This document shows positions 38,001 through 51,000 of a stretch of 64,000 bases of DNA, in pieces. The stretch covers positions 25,793,081 through 25,857,080 of the forward strand of contig NC_089722.1 of NCBI RefSeq assembly GCF_035083965.1. The letters are read 5' to 3'. Origin of the DNA: Branchiostoma lanceolatum. Its lineage: Eukaryota; Chordata; Leptocardii; Amphioxiformes; Branchiostomatidae. A program made the position numbers and the translations under genes. The notes beneath the pieces were generated by a model. The model saw only the letters and a list, made by a program, of their open reading frames with translations. It did not search any database and was not told the origin of the DNA. How positions within the stretch are numbered: position 1 is the stretch's first letter; every line of letters begins with the position of its first letter.

Positions 38001-39417
38001 TTCTGCAATATATGAATCATAAAACCAAGGAGATAATACAAGCTCCTTGATAATACAAAACCTATGTTCTGTCAAAATTGTCAAGTGTAACTGGCATGTT
38101 ACTTTACATGGCATCTTATTGTCTTTGTCTTTCAGACTTAAATTGAGAACTTAAGTCTGTTAGTTTGTACTTTAATATTCTGTTACCTGTCATTTGAAGC
38201 ATTCAGTTCCAGGACAGCATCCTTATATGCTGGTCCGAGCAGGGTCCTGGCCAAACACAGGATACTGGTGGTCTTTCCTATACCAGGGGAACCCTTAGAA
38301 AACATCGACAAATCAAATACTGTAGCATTATTCTGGGTGATACATTTTATGCTAATTGTTTGGAAAGCTACTTCTATTACTTCTATGAGCCCAAATGGTA
38401 ACTTTATTTTCTGGAATCGTAAGAAACTTCTCACTTTCAGCGAGCCAGGCTTATCTGGAGATTAATATTTCTGACCTAGGGAGAAGAGATAGTGTTTGAT
38501 TCAGTCTTATTCAGGACAGTGTGTTATACTAAGGACATTATATTCTCGTAATATTAAATGATATTATCATACTCACTGCTATGATAATATTGGGCATGTT
38601 GCCCTGTTGAGAGAAGATTTCCAGCCTGCTGACGGTGTCCTCATTCCCCACAACGTCACACAGCTTCACGGGCCGGTACTTCTCTACCCTGTTTAGGGTG
38701 GAAGAATATCTGACAATGATAAAATAGATGAATAAAAGTGTGAAAGAATAGACAATGTCAAGAATCAAGATGTTTCCAAGTTTAACTTTACGTCTAAATT
38801 ATTTCCGGTATTGTATTGACAGCTGGATTTTATAGAAAAGGGCACTGAGGTTGGTTCAAACTGCAAAATGCCCAGGATGAATCATGTACAGTAGCAAATC
38901 AAACGATAACTGTCTGTAGATAATATACAGCTACGGCCGCGTGGCGCGTTGGATACACCCGATCCCTCGATCTCGGAAGTTAAGCAACGCGCGGTCCGGA
39001 CAGTGCTTGGATGGGAGACCAACCAAGGACGTCCGGATTGCTGTAGCCTCACGAAGCTTTCCACGAAATCGTCTTCCGGGAGGGACGTAAAACGGGGGTC
39101 CCGTGCTCGAGGAGGTGCCTCGAACACGTTAAACAGCCTCATTACCCTACACATTGGGTACCTGCCTGTGGCACTGGCTGCAAATACACCTGATATTATT
39201 ATATTATAAAATAAAATAAAAACTTGGGGAGGGGCCACACGCTATAGACGATTCAAGACACAGGTCACAAGAATACGCCTTACCAAGGTAGCTCATATCC
39301 AGAAGATGAACCAGAGGTTCCAGCTTTTGCCTTGTCAACTTTGTTACTGTCTTTCCTCGGCGCCTCTTTGTCCGTTTGAGGTGTGTCCACTTCCATGTCG
39401 CCTTGTCCGTCAGCCAT
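35068..39417 (-). CDS. RFC2: Replication factor C subunit 2
   Basis: Nine exons on the minus strand: 39417-39284, 38688-38577, 38293-38187, 37943-37842, 37406-37306, 36841-36684, 36250-36185, 35792-35598 and 35187-35068. They join in frame to 364 residues (human RFC2 has 354). RFC2 is a small AAA+ subunit of the RFC1-5 clamp loader that opens PCNA at primer-template ends, and also of alternative loaders. Visible motifs are [15 protein letters not shown] (RFC box II), Walker [10 protein letters not shown] (residues 83-91), [10 protein letters not shown], Walker B ILDEAD (to 151), sensor ACNASDKII, arginine finger SRC (190-192), and the C-terminal collar [15 protein letters not shown] to GLLARLC. 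The Walker A differs from the usual GPPGTGKTT at two positions but keeps the essential G, K and T. The N-terminal 40 residues are variable, as in other species. Intron 1 carries a 5S-derived SINE. Confidence 0.97.
38930..39222 (+). mobile_element. 5S rRNA-derived SINE
   Basis: The first 119 bases (38930-39048) follow 5S rRNA from CTACGGCC through GATCTCGGAAGTTAAGCAA (box A region) and TTGGATGGGAGACC (box C) to CTGTAGCC. Several mismatches occur, so this is not a functional 5S gene. A non-5S body follows (GGGGTCCCGTGCTCGAGGAG, then CTGCCTGTGGCACTGGCTGC). The element ends in an ATT/AAAAT tail. A 5S head, body and AT tail is the structure of SINE3-type retroposons. It lies antisense in RFC2 intron 1. 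Confidence 0.8.
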
Positions 39418-39886
39418 CTTTGCGACTTCGCGCCAAATTTTCAGTCGGGCTATACCACTCGAAATACAGGGTTGTAACCCTAAAGTTTGATGGTGATTTT
39501 GTGAATAAGATATTTCATCCACTCTAATATTTCAATCTAAAGAGCTTAAGAAATATAAAAATACAAATTATTTAGCAAAATAATGCATGAAACCGTAACG
39601 AATGATTCTTTATCATTTAAGGACAACCATAAAACGCATAATGGTATATCCACCGTTTGATGGCATGCTGGGTAACATCCCGGAAGTTGGCGGTCGATTT
39701 GAAGACAGACCCTCAAGATTTCTCCGTAAGTTTGTTTAGAAATCGCGTAGGTTTGCTTTTCTACTTGAAATTAAACCAGGTGACTGTGCGCCTTTCTACT
39801 CTTGTGAACGCCATTTCTGTCTTTCATTGTCACAGATTCAACGTATTTTGCATTAGATCGACGCGACGTCTAGCCTACGGACAAAC
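39418..39886. promoter_or_regulatory. Shared divergent promoter of RFC2 and CENP-Q
   Basis: The start codons of RFC2 (minus) and CENP-Q (plus) are 469 bases apart with nothing else between. A perfect E2F-type palindrome TTCGCGCCAAA is at 39427-39437, ten bases before the RFC2 ATG. A CCGGAAGT ETS-type site is at 39680-39687, next to GCATGCTGGG. No TATA box is evident. Joint S-phase expression of the two genes is an inference from these sites and gene functions. Confidence 0.6.
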
Positions 39887-42800
39887 ATGGCCAGAACAAA
39901 AATAACGAAGCGAGGAACTACAAAAAAGTCCACTGCAAGCACCAAAACAGTCACAGGCGGTAGAGCTGAGGAGCAGGGAAGCGATCGATCACAATACACG
40001 TCCTCCTCGTCTGGTTCTGATGAGGACAAGAGGCGTAACAGAGCAGCAAAGAGGACGCATTCTGACTCGGAGACCAAGAACAAGGAAGGGTCGACCAGAA
40101 AACGTCTTATGACGTCATCAGAGTCAGAGTCGCCAAATTCAACATCGCCAAAGACAGCAGGTAGCAAAATTTATTATATTTCACCACCCAGGCCCCTATA
40201 CTGAAAAGGCCATTCCTGCAGAGGGGGCCGGATTTGGAAAAAAATCCATTTTGGACTGGGTGATTTTGGAATAGTTTATTTTTAGGGTGGAGTATTTTCA
40301 GAATCACCCATTCTTCCACAGGGGGGAATATTCTGTATTTGCTTGCAAATGATGTCTTATCCCTAATGATATATAGTAATAGATCATATCACTTGATATA
40401 CTGGTACTATCATGTTACTACGCAATAGCTAACACTTCTTGGGAGATCTGTTTTGAGTCAGTTTACCAGATCAATGAGAAATGCTTGGCTGTTCACCTTG
40501 TTGAGGAGACATTAGAATTGACCAGTAATTATCGCAGTTCAATGAAATGATATTCTTGTTATAGCCAAGAGAAGCCAGCCCAAACGTCCCCTCTCTGCAG
40601 TTGAGTACAGGAAGAGGAAGATAACAGCAGCTGCCATGAAGAAATGGAAACCCATCAGTTCTGAGACGAAGCTGATGACATGGAATACCATGGACGCTGC
40701 AGTCACGTATGTTGAGATTTGAACCTCCTTAGTTGATAGTTAATTGTGGGCCTGCATGCTCCTTTAGAACTATAAGGCATGCTCAAAAAATTGTGTGTTT
40801 TAACTTCCCATAGTTCATGGGGTAAGCTATTTGATTTTTCGTAAAACATATAGGGAGGTGGCAAAAGTTTTAAGTAAAGCAAAGCTGTGTCTTCCTGATA
40901 TTTCTTGGGGCTGAATCTTGTTCACTTTCACGTTCTAGATCTGTGCTGAGTAGCATTAAGCCTGGACGAAGGGGCTTCAATGAAGTGCAAGATCACCTCA
41001 ACATCTTACGGGACAGGTACGCTCAACAAAAATTTTCATTATTTCTTAGGCCCAATCATATATTTTTCATTTGTTTGATTCCTAGTAATGATAGTTGATA
41101 CACCCTCGTAAACCAGGACCGCCTATCGCTCGACGTTACATCGCGAGCGTAAGCGGCCCTGGTAAAATGGACCGCTGCATATGGTTATAGCTACGTCACC
41201 TGCTTCCCCTCATCGGAAGCAGCGCGCAAAGAACGCTGGGAAGCTATCAACCAATCAGGTTACGTGTTACATCGTTGCTTTGGTTACCCAAAACAAATAT
41301 CGGCTGACATTTGTTTTGGGTAACCAAAGCAACAATGTAACACGTAACCTGATTGGTTGATAGGCGGTCCTGGTTTACCAGGGTGAGTTGATACAGTCAT
41401 TGACTTGTGGCTTTGTAAAGCTTATACTAGTTTAACACTGTTCCATTGCTGTATTATATTTACATCATTTGTTACATTGTATTTGTACTAAATTGTAGGA
41501 TCTATGAACGTGTTAGCACTGCCAAAGCTCCTGCTAAGAAAGTGGACTACAGTGCCATCCATGCGAAACGGGTAAACCTTTCAAATTTTCATTACTTAAG
41601 TTACTTAGCTATGTATGCTGACTGAAATCTCTTTGAAATAGAAGTACATTTGTGTTTGTAAATGTTTGAACTTCCATATAGATACATAGCCAATTCTGTA
41701 CCATTGTGTCATAGCTATCTTGAAATACATCTGAAATTTAAAGTTGTGTATGGTGATAACTATGGTATCTTGTTTTTCTCTCGTTTTTAATCATTCTTGA
41801 AATCCAGTAATTTTCAGCATTTTCTTTTCAACTATTTTTTCGGTACTGCTATCCTTGACTTTCCAGCCAATGAATGATTGACTAGTCTCCAACCAGACCC
41901 AATAGATTGCAAAGACCGTATCCAACTGGAAGAAGGAGCTTATAGTGCAATCTAAGGTCTGGAACAAGTCGGTCTGAACAAAGGCTATTAACATCTAATT
42001 GTTACCTAATCAAACTGTGCTTCTGTAAGTGAGTTTATTACTCTCTGTCGGCACGGGCGTGCGGCGCCATGCCGGGCTTACACCTCCAGGCCGCGACTGA
42101 AAGGCCGTTCACTTGGGCAGAGCTGTACCGCGAAAATTAAACTTCCCAGGAAAAATAAACTAAATGTTGCCAACAGAAAAGACTTGGTCTCTTTTTCAAA
42201 ATCAATCTGTTATGAAGATCGCTACCAAAACTGCTTCAATCGTCACAAAATGCGATCAATTTTGACCAGTTACGTCGGAACTGTAAGGGCAATACCCGCC
42301 ATGTAGTCACGTGGAATCTTGCAGTTAATCTCTAGTAATAGTGGCTTGAACCCGAAACAGTAAACATTGTCTACGAATGTTTTTGTAAGAACGGTTTTCC
42401 ATGATGCCACAAACATCGCCGATGGGTGAAAGAAACTGCTATTGTTAGAGCTTTTTACTAGGCTCAACCAGGGCGCGAACCTCCCACTGGGACGTGCGCG
42501 GGTGACTGGGCTTGGTCATAAAAAGATTAGTACCCCGGACATTCGTACGGCTGTTAGCATTACAACGAGGAGGGGCAGCGGCACCTTTATTGAATAGAAA
42601 TGCTCCGCCCTGTTTGAGTTGTAGCAGACCTTGGGTTGGCTATGAAAACTCCTTCTGCCTGTTGGATACGGTCTTTGCCAACCCGTAGGTCTGCTTGGAG
42701 ACTATGATTGACTTGTTTTCTTCTGTCTGCAGAAAAGGATTCAAGAAGACTTAAAAATGCAGGAAGAACAACTGGCTGTCCTAGAGGCAGAGATCAAGCG

Positions 42801-43919
42801 GCTGGAAAGGTATTTGTTCATGATTTGAAATACTTTATTTCACGGAAAATTTCACGGTGTAAGGAAAATGGACATTTTCACTGAACTTTAACTTCACGGT
42901 GGCAGCAAGTGATTTACAGAACGGGTGTGTATAGGATCATAAATAATATCAATAGGTTTTTTCATGATGATGATACCGGTAAGTTCACTGTACAGAGGTG
43001 ACCGTGAAAACAGTGAACATAAAGTTACATTGAAAGAAACAAGAATTACAGTAGTGAACCTTTAGCACTCTGAAGTAGCCGTTTGGCACCTGATGCCCTA
43101 TTGGTTACAGAGTTAGGCAGCAGGGAGAAGGTTAATTACAGGGATGAGTACTGGTCCAGCTCAGTCAGGTCCAGAGGTTTAGGTCATGAGTTTTTGGTAC
43201 ATTATAGTTTTGGTTAGACAAGCACATTTGTGTATACTTGATGGAAGTCCATATGCAAAATGTTCGTATTTCATCAAGTGTGTTGTATTACAGAGGTGTA
43301 TCAAAGAAGGAGAAAAAAGTGGATAGACTGAAAGTTGCAGCAGAGACATGTACAGAAATGGAGGTATATAGCACAATAGCTTACATTGTAAATTGCATAT
43401 CATACATTGTACCCTTTACAATTGTCATGCAATAAAGTTATATCTAAATGTTTGATAGTCTAATGACAACACATTACAATATTTACACTGCACTGGCTGT
43501 AGTACATGTATATTGGTTTGTTTTTGTATTGACTTTCATCATTAACAAACTTGTTTTCTTCTGTCTGTAGCTTCACCCTATCCTTGAAAATCTCCCTGCA
43601 CCTTGCCTGAACCTGCCTCCACTGACTACTGGTAACCAGCTCAATAGACAGGTAGGATAAAGAATTACTTTTTCCTATAACAACAGTATGTTTGGCCAAC
43701 AAAAAAGGGTACATGTATTTTGAAGTAATCAATGTTGTATTTGTTAACCATCTACCATATCTTAAGATGTGTACTAACTGAGCTAAAATGAGTTCACATT
43801 TGATGATTGCTAACTTTTTTCAGCACTGTTGAAATGATTGCTGTTTTTTTTTTTTTTCTTAGGCTACCACAGGAAGTACTCCAGCAGAACTGCTGCAAAG
43901 TATACTTAATAGAGACTGA
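39887..43919 (+). CDS. CENPQ: Centromere protein Q, kinetochore COMA complex
   Basis: Eight exons: 39887-40160, 40565-40706, 40939-41016, 41499-41571, 42733-42809, 43294-43363, 43571-43651 and 43863-43919. They join in frame to 283 residues (human CENP-Q has 268). Residues 1-110 are a basic, Ser/Thr-rich tail. The family signature then appears: KKWKPISSETKLMTWNTM, a VTSVLSSIK helix, VQDHLNILRDRIYERV and TAKAPAKKVDY. This follows the human order RKTWQPLS, VIMTILSN, IQYHLNFLKKRL, LKVPPKK. A coiled coil runs over residues 190-240, and a leucine-rich C-terminus ends LLQSILNRD. CENP-Q pairs with CENP-U in the CENP-O/P/Q/U group of the inner kinetochore; in vertebrates its basic tail contacts microtubules and it helps CENP-E recruitment. 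Identification rests on remembered family sequence; this family diverges fast. Confidence 0.85.
41101..41385. mobile_element. hAT-like MITE with 8-bp target duplication
   Basis: Ends are CACCCTCGTAAACCAGGACC and the inverse GGTCCTGGTTTACCAGGGTG. A second perfect inverted block inside has ATCAACCAATCAGGTTACG and its partner. Identical AGTTGATA flanks (41093-41100 and 41386-41393) give an 8-bp duplication. The CA...TG ends and 8-bp duplication indicate the hAT superfamily. It lies in a CENP-Q intron. Confidence 0.9.
41883..42704. mobile_element. hAT-like non-autonomous element, 822 bp
   Basis: The left end begins TAGTCTCCAACCAGACC and the right end is GGTCTGCTTGGAGACTA. About 60 bases of the termini are inverse of each other, including GCAAAGACCGTATCCAAC. 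The flanks TGATTGAC at 41875-41882 and 42705-42712 are an exact 8-bp duplication. There is no transposase frame. It lies in a CENP-Q intron and shares the TCTCCAAGCAGA word with the elements at 28985 and 30534. Confidence 0.85.
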
Positions 43920-45028
43920 ACATATGAAAGACATGCAAGGATGTCAAGGCCTTTAAGCTTTACAGGCTAAAGCACTAGTATTGTGTATTAAAACACTAAC
44001 ATTCTATGTTTTATGATAAATTATTTTAGTATCAAACACTGATTTTTGCACCACTACATCCATCTTTGTAAATACATGTACATGTACTTACGAACAGTCA
44101 GAGGAGGACAAATCAGAAACTCCAGAATATGTTTCAACAGTTCTTTAATGTCAACAACACCAACTACATCTCATTCAGTTTTTGATAAACCTTCAATAGC
44201 ACCATTCATGCTAACTATGTGTACATATAGATGACTCTGATAGTCAAACGTAAACATATGTTTGGTTATATAGTGTTTTATCATAGCTAATCTTCTACCA
44301 TGACAATGGCATGCATCTACAATATATTTCCTATTCATGATACCTGAGCTGACAGCTTAGACAAACATGCCTAACAAACTTGAGAAGTTTGATGGAATGT
44401 CCGAATGTATATACATAGCAACAAAATGATCCTGATTTGATATTACCAAGATTGTGAAAGATATTGTAATGGTGACATGCATGGTGATTATTTGAAGTAG
44501 TTTAATAACTGTATACTTTTAAAAACATAATGTTATTAAAACGTTTCAAGAATATAAAATGTTAGATTTATAAGTAATCTACTGGTGATAACACTGTTTT
44601 CTACAAACGTAACTTCTCACTATATTTACATACAGCAGTGCAAAAATGTACTACATGTACAAGTAGTTGTAACATAAGCTTATTACTTAATCACTTTTTG
44701 TCGACTGATGCTACATTGTATTAGCTCTACATCTGTCCAACTTTGTGTATTTGGACCATACATTGGATAAAAAAGTTTGGAGAGTTTGTATAATGGCCAT
44801 TGTTGAGTTTTTTTCTAGCTATTTTCATTCTGTTCATTCCATCTTCTTACTTTGAGATCATGTTTTTTTTGACCAGTAAATAGCTTTCTTCACGTAAATG
44901 ACTTGCAACAAGTCAAGTTTGAAATTAAATCTTGGTTCACACTTCACACTCAACAAGTGACCCTTTGAGCATAGCACCTTTTGTGAGGCAAGAGGATTGA
45001 AAAGTTCGCTGCTTTACGTGTGTGACCC

Positions 45029-48000
45029 TCATGTGAATCTGGTCTGCTCACAAATATGGCTGAAGTTTCTGCAAAAGGAGGACCAACAAATATAATAGTT
45101 ATCACAGAACATATACATTTACCTTACAAATATATAACAAAGCAAATAGTATCAACATAATAAAGTTATCTAAGATTCTAGATGAAAAATGAAAGAACAG
45201 CTTACTTGGCATGATGAGGTTTACTGTGTTGAGTCCTACAATTCCTGCCCCAGTAACAATCTGGCCTAGACTTTGCTTCAGCTGCAAGTAGAGAACAATA
45301 AAACAACTGTGATATCCTTATCTCTCAAAAATCTTATGCTGAAGGCCATTCATATTATTTTCTGCAGTGGGTAGTCCTCTAGCAGATTTCATTAAAAGTG
45401 CAGGGAGTGTCTTGAAATAAACATTGATACTGCATCAGTCTAGTGGGTAGAGTGCTCTTTTTGTGGCTGGACTTACACAGCTGTGTGGCCCAAGAGCTTA
45501 ACTAATGGAGATGGGCACTGCTCTATACACCAAATGTGCAGGGTTAACTTTAAACTCTAACAACTGAAGATCATAATCAATGTGATTTTTTTTAGAGTGC
45601 AGTATGGTTTTATTGGTATGTCTGACCTGGTAACTGGTCCCGCGGGATGTGTTTCCTGTACTGATAGGCCAGTTGTCTGAAGTTCCTCAGTCCACAGGTG
45701 TAACATATCACTGTGTCGGGGGTGACTGGGGAGGTGGGGCGGATGTTGGGATCTAGTAAAGGGTACATAAGAATTATACCACATTTGTTATCTCGTGGCT
45801 GTGAAGCCTTTCCTTCAGATTTGTATTATAAATCAATGTAGAGATGCTTTTATGCACTATATCACCCTTGCAACATAAGGACAATGTTTCAATTGATGAA
45901 TAGCATAAGAACAACAAACATCAATACGAAATGTTATGCCTAAAACAGTAAGGGCAAAAGTTTATAGCAAAATTTTCTTAATACACAAGCTATACCATGG
46001 ATCTAAAGTTCAAGAAGCTTTTTTTATAAAGCTTGTACTAAGATAATAATTATTTCGTACCGGTGACAGTATACTCTCCAGCTTCCAGTTTCTCCATACA
46101 TTTCTGAAGGACGTCTCTCAAGGTGAGATTCTTGTCATCCAGGTAGGTCTGTGGGCACAATGTTATGCTTTACTTCCTACAACATCATTGAAATATTATG
46201 TACACAACCAAAGAGGACTTTGTTACCTACAACTTCAACCCAACTGTTTGAAAGACATGTAATTTTACTTTATAATTCTGTCAAATGTGAATGCAGGAAT
46301 TTTCCCCATTAGATGTGAGAGAACCAACGAAACAAACTGGTTGGTTATACATGCTCACCATAAAGATACTGGACTCATAGTAATTGTTGTTGATGAGATC
46401 GTTGAGACACCTCCCATCAAAGTACAGATCTGCATACGGACAACAAATAGAACATGAACATTTCATGTACACTTATACTTGTCCCCAGTACGTGCGTCTG
46501 CACACAAATACACAGACAACCATTTGCTGCTCAGCTCCCCCCTTGAGATACCAAAGTTGTGAGAATATGTACTTGACCAAAACTTACATGTAATGCTTTC
46601 AATTCCTTAATTGTAAACAGACTTCAGAAGATGAATTATTTCTTACCTTTGAAGTTGTTGAGACATCCTAAACACCGGGGGTTGTTACAACCCCAGTACA
46701 TGTGGCAAAACACTCTGTGGCAAAGGGTACCTGAAATATAATGTGCAATGTATGAAAATGCTCAGGATGAATAGATTACAAGACAACAAGCTTAACATTT
46801 CTGCAGACTTTTTATGTTGTACAAAGAGATAAAATCATGTCTTTGAGACCAATAGCCACCACAAAAATGTCACAATTCTTTGTTTCTCATCTCACCAGAT
46901 TTGCATAAGAGTTTCGTTACAATTTTCTCCCCAAAAAGATTAGAATCATTGTTATAATTATCGTAGGTGATTTTTGCACAGAAAGCACATTTCCAGTCAA
47001 CTTCCCAAATAAGCATTGGAAGACCTGCAAAGTCGTGCTTGGTAACTTACATTTCTGTGATGGGGAGGGGGGTGTCTCCCTGGTCCTGTCTGGCATGGGT
47101 TTCCAGCAGCACTGGCACATGACGTGGTTCTGGTTCACCTGGCACACAAACTGGCATGGCTCCGGAGGGGGAGGGCATGGTCCCGCCAACCTTCGTGCTG
47201 GGAAAAAGAAATCAAATCACAATTAGGCCACAAGCCTTTTTTATGTGAAAACACATGCATAACAAAACTTCAGTGAAAAGATTCCTTGAATGAAATACTT
47301 ACTTTAAAATTATGGCTTGATTAATGAAGTCAATGGAACAGTTCAACCTAAGTGAATATCAAGATGTCAAAAAAACAAATACAGAAAACCGACCTATTCT
47401 AATTAATAAGCTGTGATTGAAAACCTTGATTTTATGTGTTTATGATACAAATACATGTATATTGCCCGTGACTAATGCTTTGTGACACCATGATACAAAG
47501 AAATCCTTCAAACCTTGAATGTCTGCCAACAATAACTTCAGAAGATCAGTGCATATTGAAATTCACCTCTTTCTTCTGGACTTCTGTCTTGAGAAGACTG
47601 TGATGATGTAGACACAGATGAATCTGTTCTTGTTGACGTGGGAACAGCGGCACCTGGAGCAGGTGTGGTAGACGACACAACGACACCAGATGTTTGTGAC
47701 CCCCCTGGATCAGAGGCAGGGGGAACCGGCGTGGTTCCGAGAATGCGTGGGTCGTACATAGAGATTCCCTGTCCCATTGATACGGGGGCTGGGACACTGG
47801 CTACCCCTGTAGGCGGGGGCTGCACTACTTGTGTTACTGTAGACACTACTGTGGGTCCCACAACACGTGGATCGTACAGTGTGATCTCCTCTCCCATCCT
47901 CACAGGGCTCGAGGCAATACCTGTAGACACAGGTGGGGTCACCAGCGTGCCTGTGAGGGAAGATATATCAAATCATATTCACGGGATGCCACTTGTCAAA

Positions 48001-51000
48001 TTAGCCCTTGCAGTACATGCAGTTGACAAAAAAAAGTATAACAAGTTTAAGTACTGAAGTAAGAACCGGTAATGCTGAAGTCAGCCTGAACTTGACATTG
48101 TTTTGCTAGTGATGTTGTTTGGAAGTACAGTAAGAATGATTGACAGGTCTGACCTGTGACCTGAGCTGCAATAGTTCCGGCTGTTTGTGGAGCGTAGTCA
48201 AGACACTGTCTACAGATGGTTCTGGGGGGAGGGCGCTGCAATAAAGAAAACATTCTGTTGTTACATTCTATGCTACGACAGATGCTCTGAAAATATCTGA
48301 AAACTGTAGAAGTGAAAGAATTGAACTTTATTGAAGAAAATACATTAGTGGTGGGTCCATTAGTCTTCCAGGACAAAGAAAGGCCCTCATTTTCGATGTT
48401 GAGTCTTGGCAAACCCATACAGTCTTTTGGGATGAAAGAAAAAAACAACAACAGTAGAACCTACACTTACAGAAGATACATGGTGCATTCCGTATGGATT
48501 GTAATACGCTCTCCATCCTCTAGGGGTACTTCCTCCACTCAGGCTGGCGTCTTCGTGACCGGAGTCGGAGTCACTGTACTCATCGCTGTATGACTCGTAC
48601 TCCCTTCTGTGATGGCTGTGTTTCGGGTACAACATGTCGTCTGTGATTTTGTTCTTTTTGTTCAACTCTGCCAGGTCTTCCTCACTTCTCTTCTTCTCAG
48701 GATGATCCTGAAGTTCAACAGTTCAAGGATTATTTTAGTGTCTAAATCAATCACATTTCAGCTGCATTATACAATAGAAAGTGGCTAATACACATACATG
48801 TACTACTGTAAATGCAGAAATGTTTGCGGTCGTTTTATGTTCACGGTTTTGCGGCAAGCCGCTTCACCGTGAACTTAAAACTACCGTGAACATTTTTGTC
48901 CAATACTGTAGCAGCGTGTGACTATAGCACGATCAGTCAATAATTTGGGTAAGTCCAATGTTTGCATTGGCAACTTGCATGTATCAGAACTTGCATGTAT
49001 CAGAAATAGTATTAATAGACTTGAGATTTGGCTCTACCTACCTTAAGGTACACCTGCACCAGGTTGTTGACGATGTGGTTCTTACTGATGCGGTCCACCT
49101 TGTTACGGCAGGACGGACACAGGTTGGACATGTCCATCCACTGGGAGTAGCAGCCCGCGCAGAAGGAGTGCATGCACGGCTGCAGACTGGACACAACAAG
49201 ATTTAGATTTTTAGATTTTATTGGGATTGCGACAAATACAATACACGTGAGATACAGGTAGCAATTGCTGGTGTTGTGACCCATACATAAAACACTCCAG
49301 AACATGTAGCAAAACATGAGGTAAGGTGTCAGAAGGGAGCGGGTCCATTTTCCTGAGGAAGACTAAAGCTCTGGTTGAACAATTGCTGAATATACCCCAC
49401 TTGTGCGGGATAGATAATTAGAACTTTGAAGCACACTTGAAGTTTGAAAACTCTGCAGTACTTTTTAACAGAGATTACTTGAGAAATGCATCCAGCAGCA
49501 TAAATTGAAATTACATGCATAGCCTCAGACTTGACATTTTAGAGGAAAGGGAACACAGAAGAGTCCAGTTATGGTGCCTTGTGAAATACTGATAGTATTC
49601 TTAATTCAAAATGCATTTAGCTTATGCATTGTCCAAATAATGATTATGTATAGTGAGCATATGGCAATACATGTATTTCCATTGTTATACTTATATAAAG
49701 CTGCTTTTTTGATACTTGTGTTCCGTCTTCAAAATAGTGTTTGAGTCATATCTATTCTTGAAAGACATTCTGACGTAGATGAGGGACCTTACCTGATACA
49801 ATCATGCAAGATGTCCTGACACACTCCACAGAGAAGGGTCTCTTCCATTTCATCCCGTGGGGGTGGCTTTGGTTTGATATCTTTAGAAGCTGCAGCTCCT
49901 TTATCTGACGATGGCCCAGCCACCTGAGAATCCCCCCTTTTGAGAGTGGTATCTTCTTTCTCAGCATCTGGTGGTTTGGAAAAGAATTTTGATTACAATT
50001 ATTCTTTGGTATACAAAATTCCGAGAAAGATATTCTAAAGGATTGTTTTTATCAACATCTGATATAGAATTTACCTTTGGTGCCTTGCTCTGCAGCTGAT
50101 GTACTAGCAGCGCCACCTGTGGCGCTAGCTGCAACTGCAGCGTCTGGCTTTGTTTCTTCCCTGGGCTTCTTGGGTACTGGTTCACTTTCAGAAAACTGGT
50201 GTAGAAAAAAAAAACATTTGGGAAAATATTTCAATATTCCTGACAACATAGAAATGTCTTCATTTGAATCATTTCACAAATGCTACAACACATACTCCAC
50301 AGTGTGCTTTGTTTTGGAACAGGTATTGTCATTTTCTCACCTCCTCTAGCTGTCTCTTAGTCGCACCACTGGCACCACTGGCATTACTGGCTTCTGAACC
50401 TGTAAATGATGATAAACAACATGCTTTAGCATTGCAAATTACATTGAAATTAAAAGGCTGTCAATGTCTTGGTTGCATCTCTCAATATACGTTGATATAG
50501 AATAAAGTACATAGAAATCAACTGCTGAGCTGTCTATGTCACTACCATACTCCTGTATCTGTGCCCCCCTCCCCAGAACTCACCCATCTCTCTGTTAGAC
50601 AGTGTGTAGTCTATCGTAGACCCCTCAGTGTCATACCATACTCCTCAGTATATGCGCCCCCCTCCCCACAACTCACCCATCTCTGTGTTAGGCAGTGTGT
50701 ACGTAGTCTATTGTAGACCCCTCAGTGTCACTACCATACTCCTGTGTCTGTGCCCCCCTCCCCACAACTCACCCATCTCTGTGTTAGGCAGTTGGTACGT
50801 AGTCTATTGTAGACCCCTCAGTGTCATACCATACTCCTGTATATGTGCCCCCCTCCCCACAACTCACCCATCTCTGTGTTAGGCAGTGTGTACGTAGTCT
50901 ATTGTAGACCCCTCAGTGTCACTACCATACTCCTGTGTCTGTGCCCCCCTCCCCACAACTCACCCATCTCTGTGTTAGGCAGTTGGTACGTAGTCTATTG

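Noticed and set aside
38930-39048. Functional 5S rRNA gene
   Set aside because: There are too many differences from 5S in the paired regions, and a SINE body and AT tail are attached.
45440-45500. tRNA-like A box (TAGTGGGTAGAGTGC)
   Set aside because: No matching B box or cloverleaf follows; at best a SINE remnant.
47546-48057. Frames of 65-139 codons on both strands
   Set aside because: They are alternate readings of the large CHFR exon at 47567-47950.
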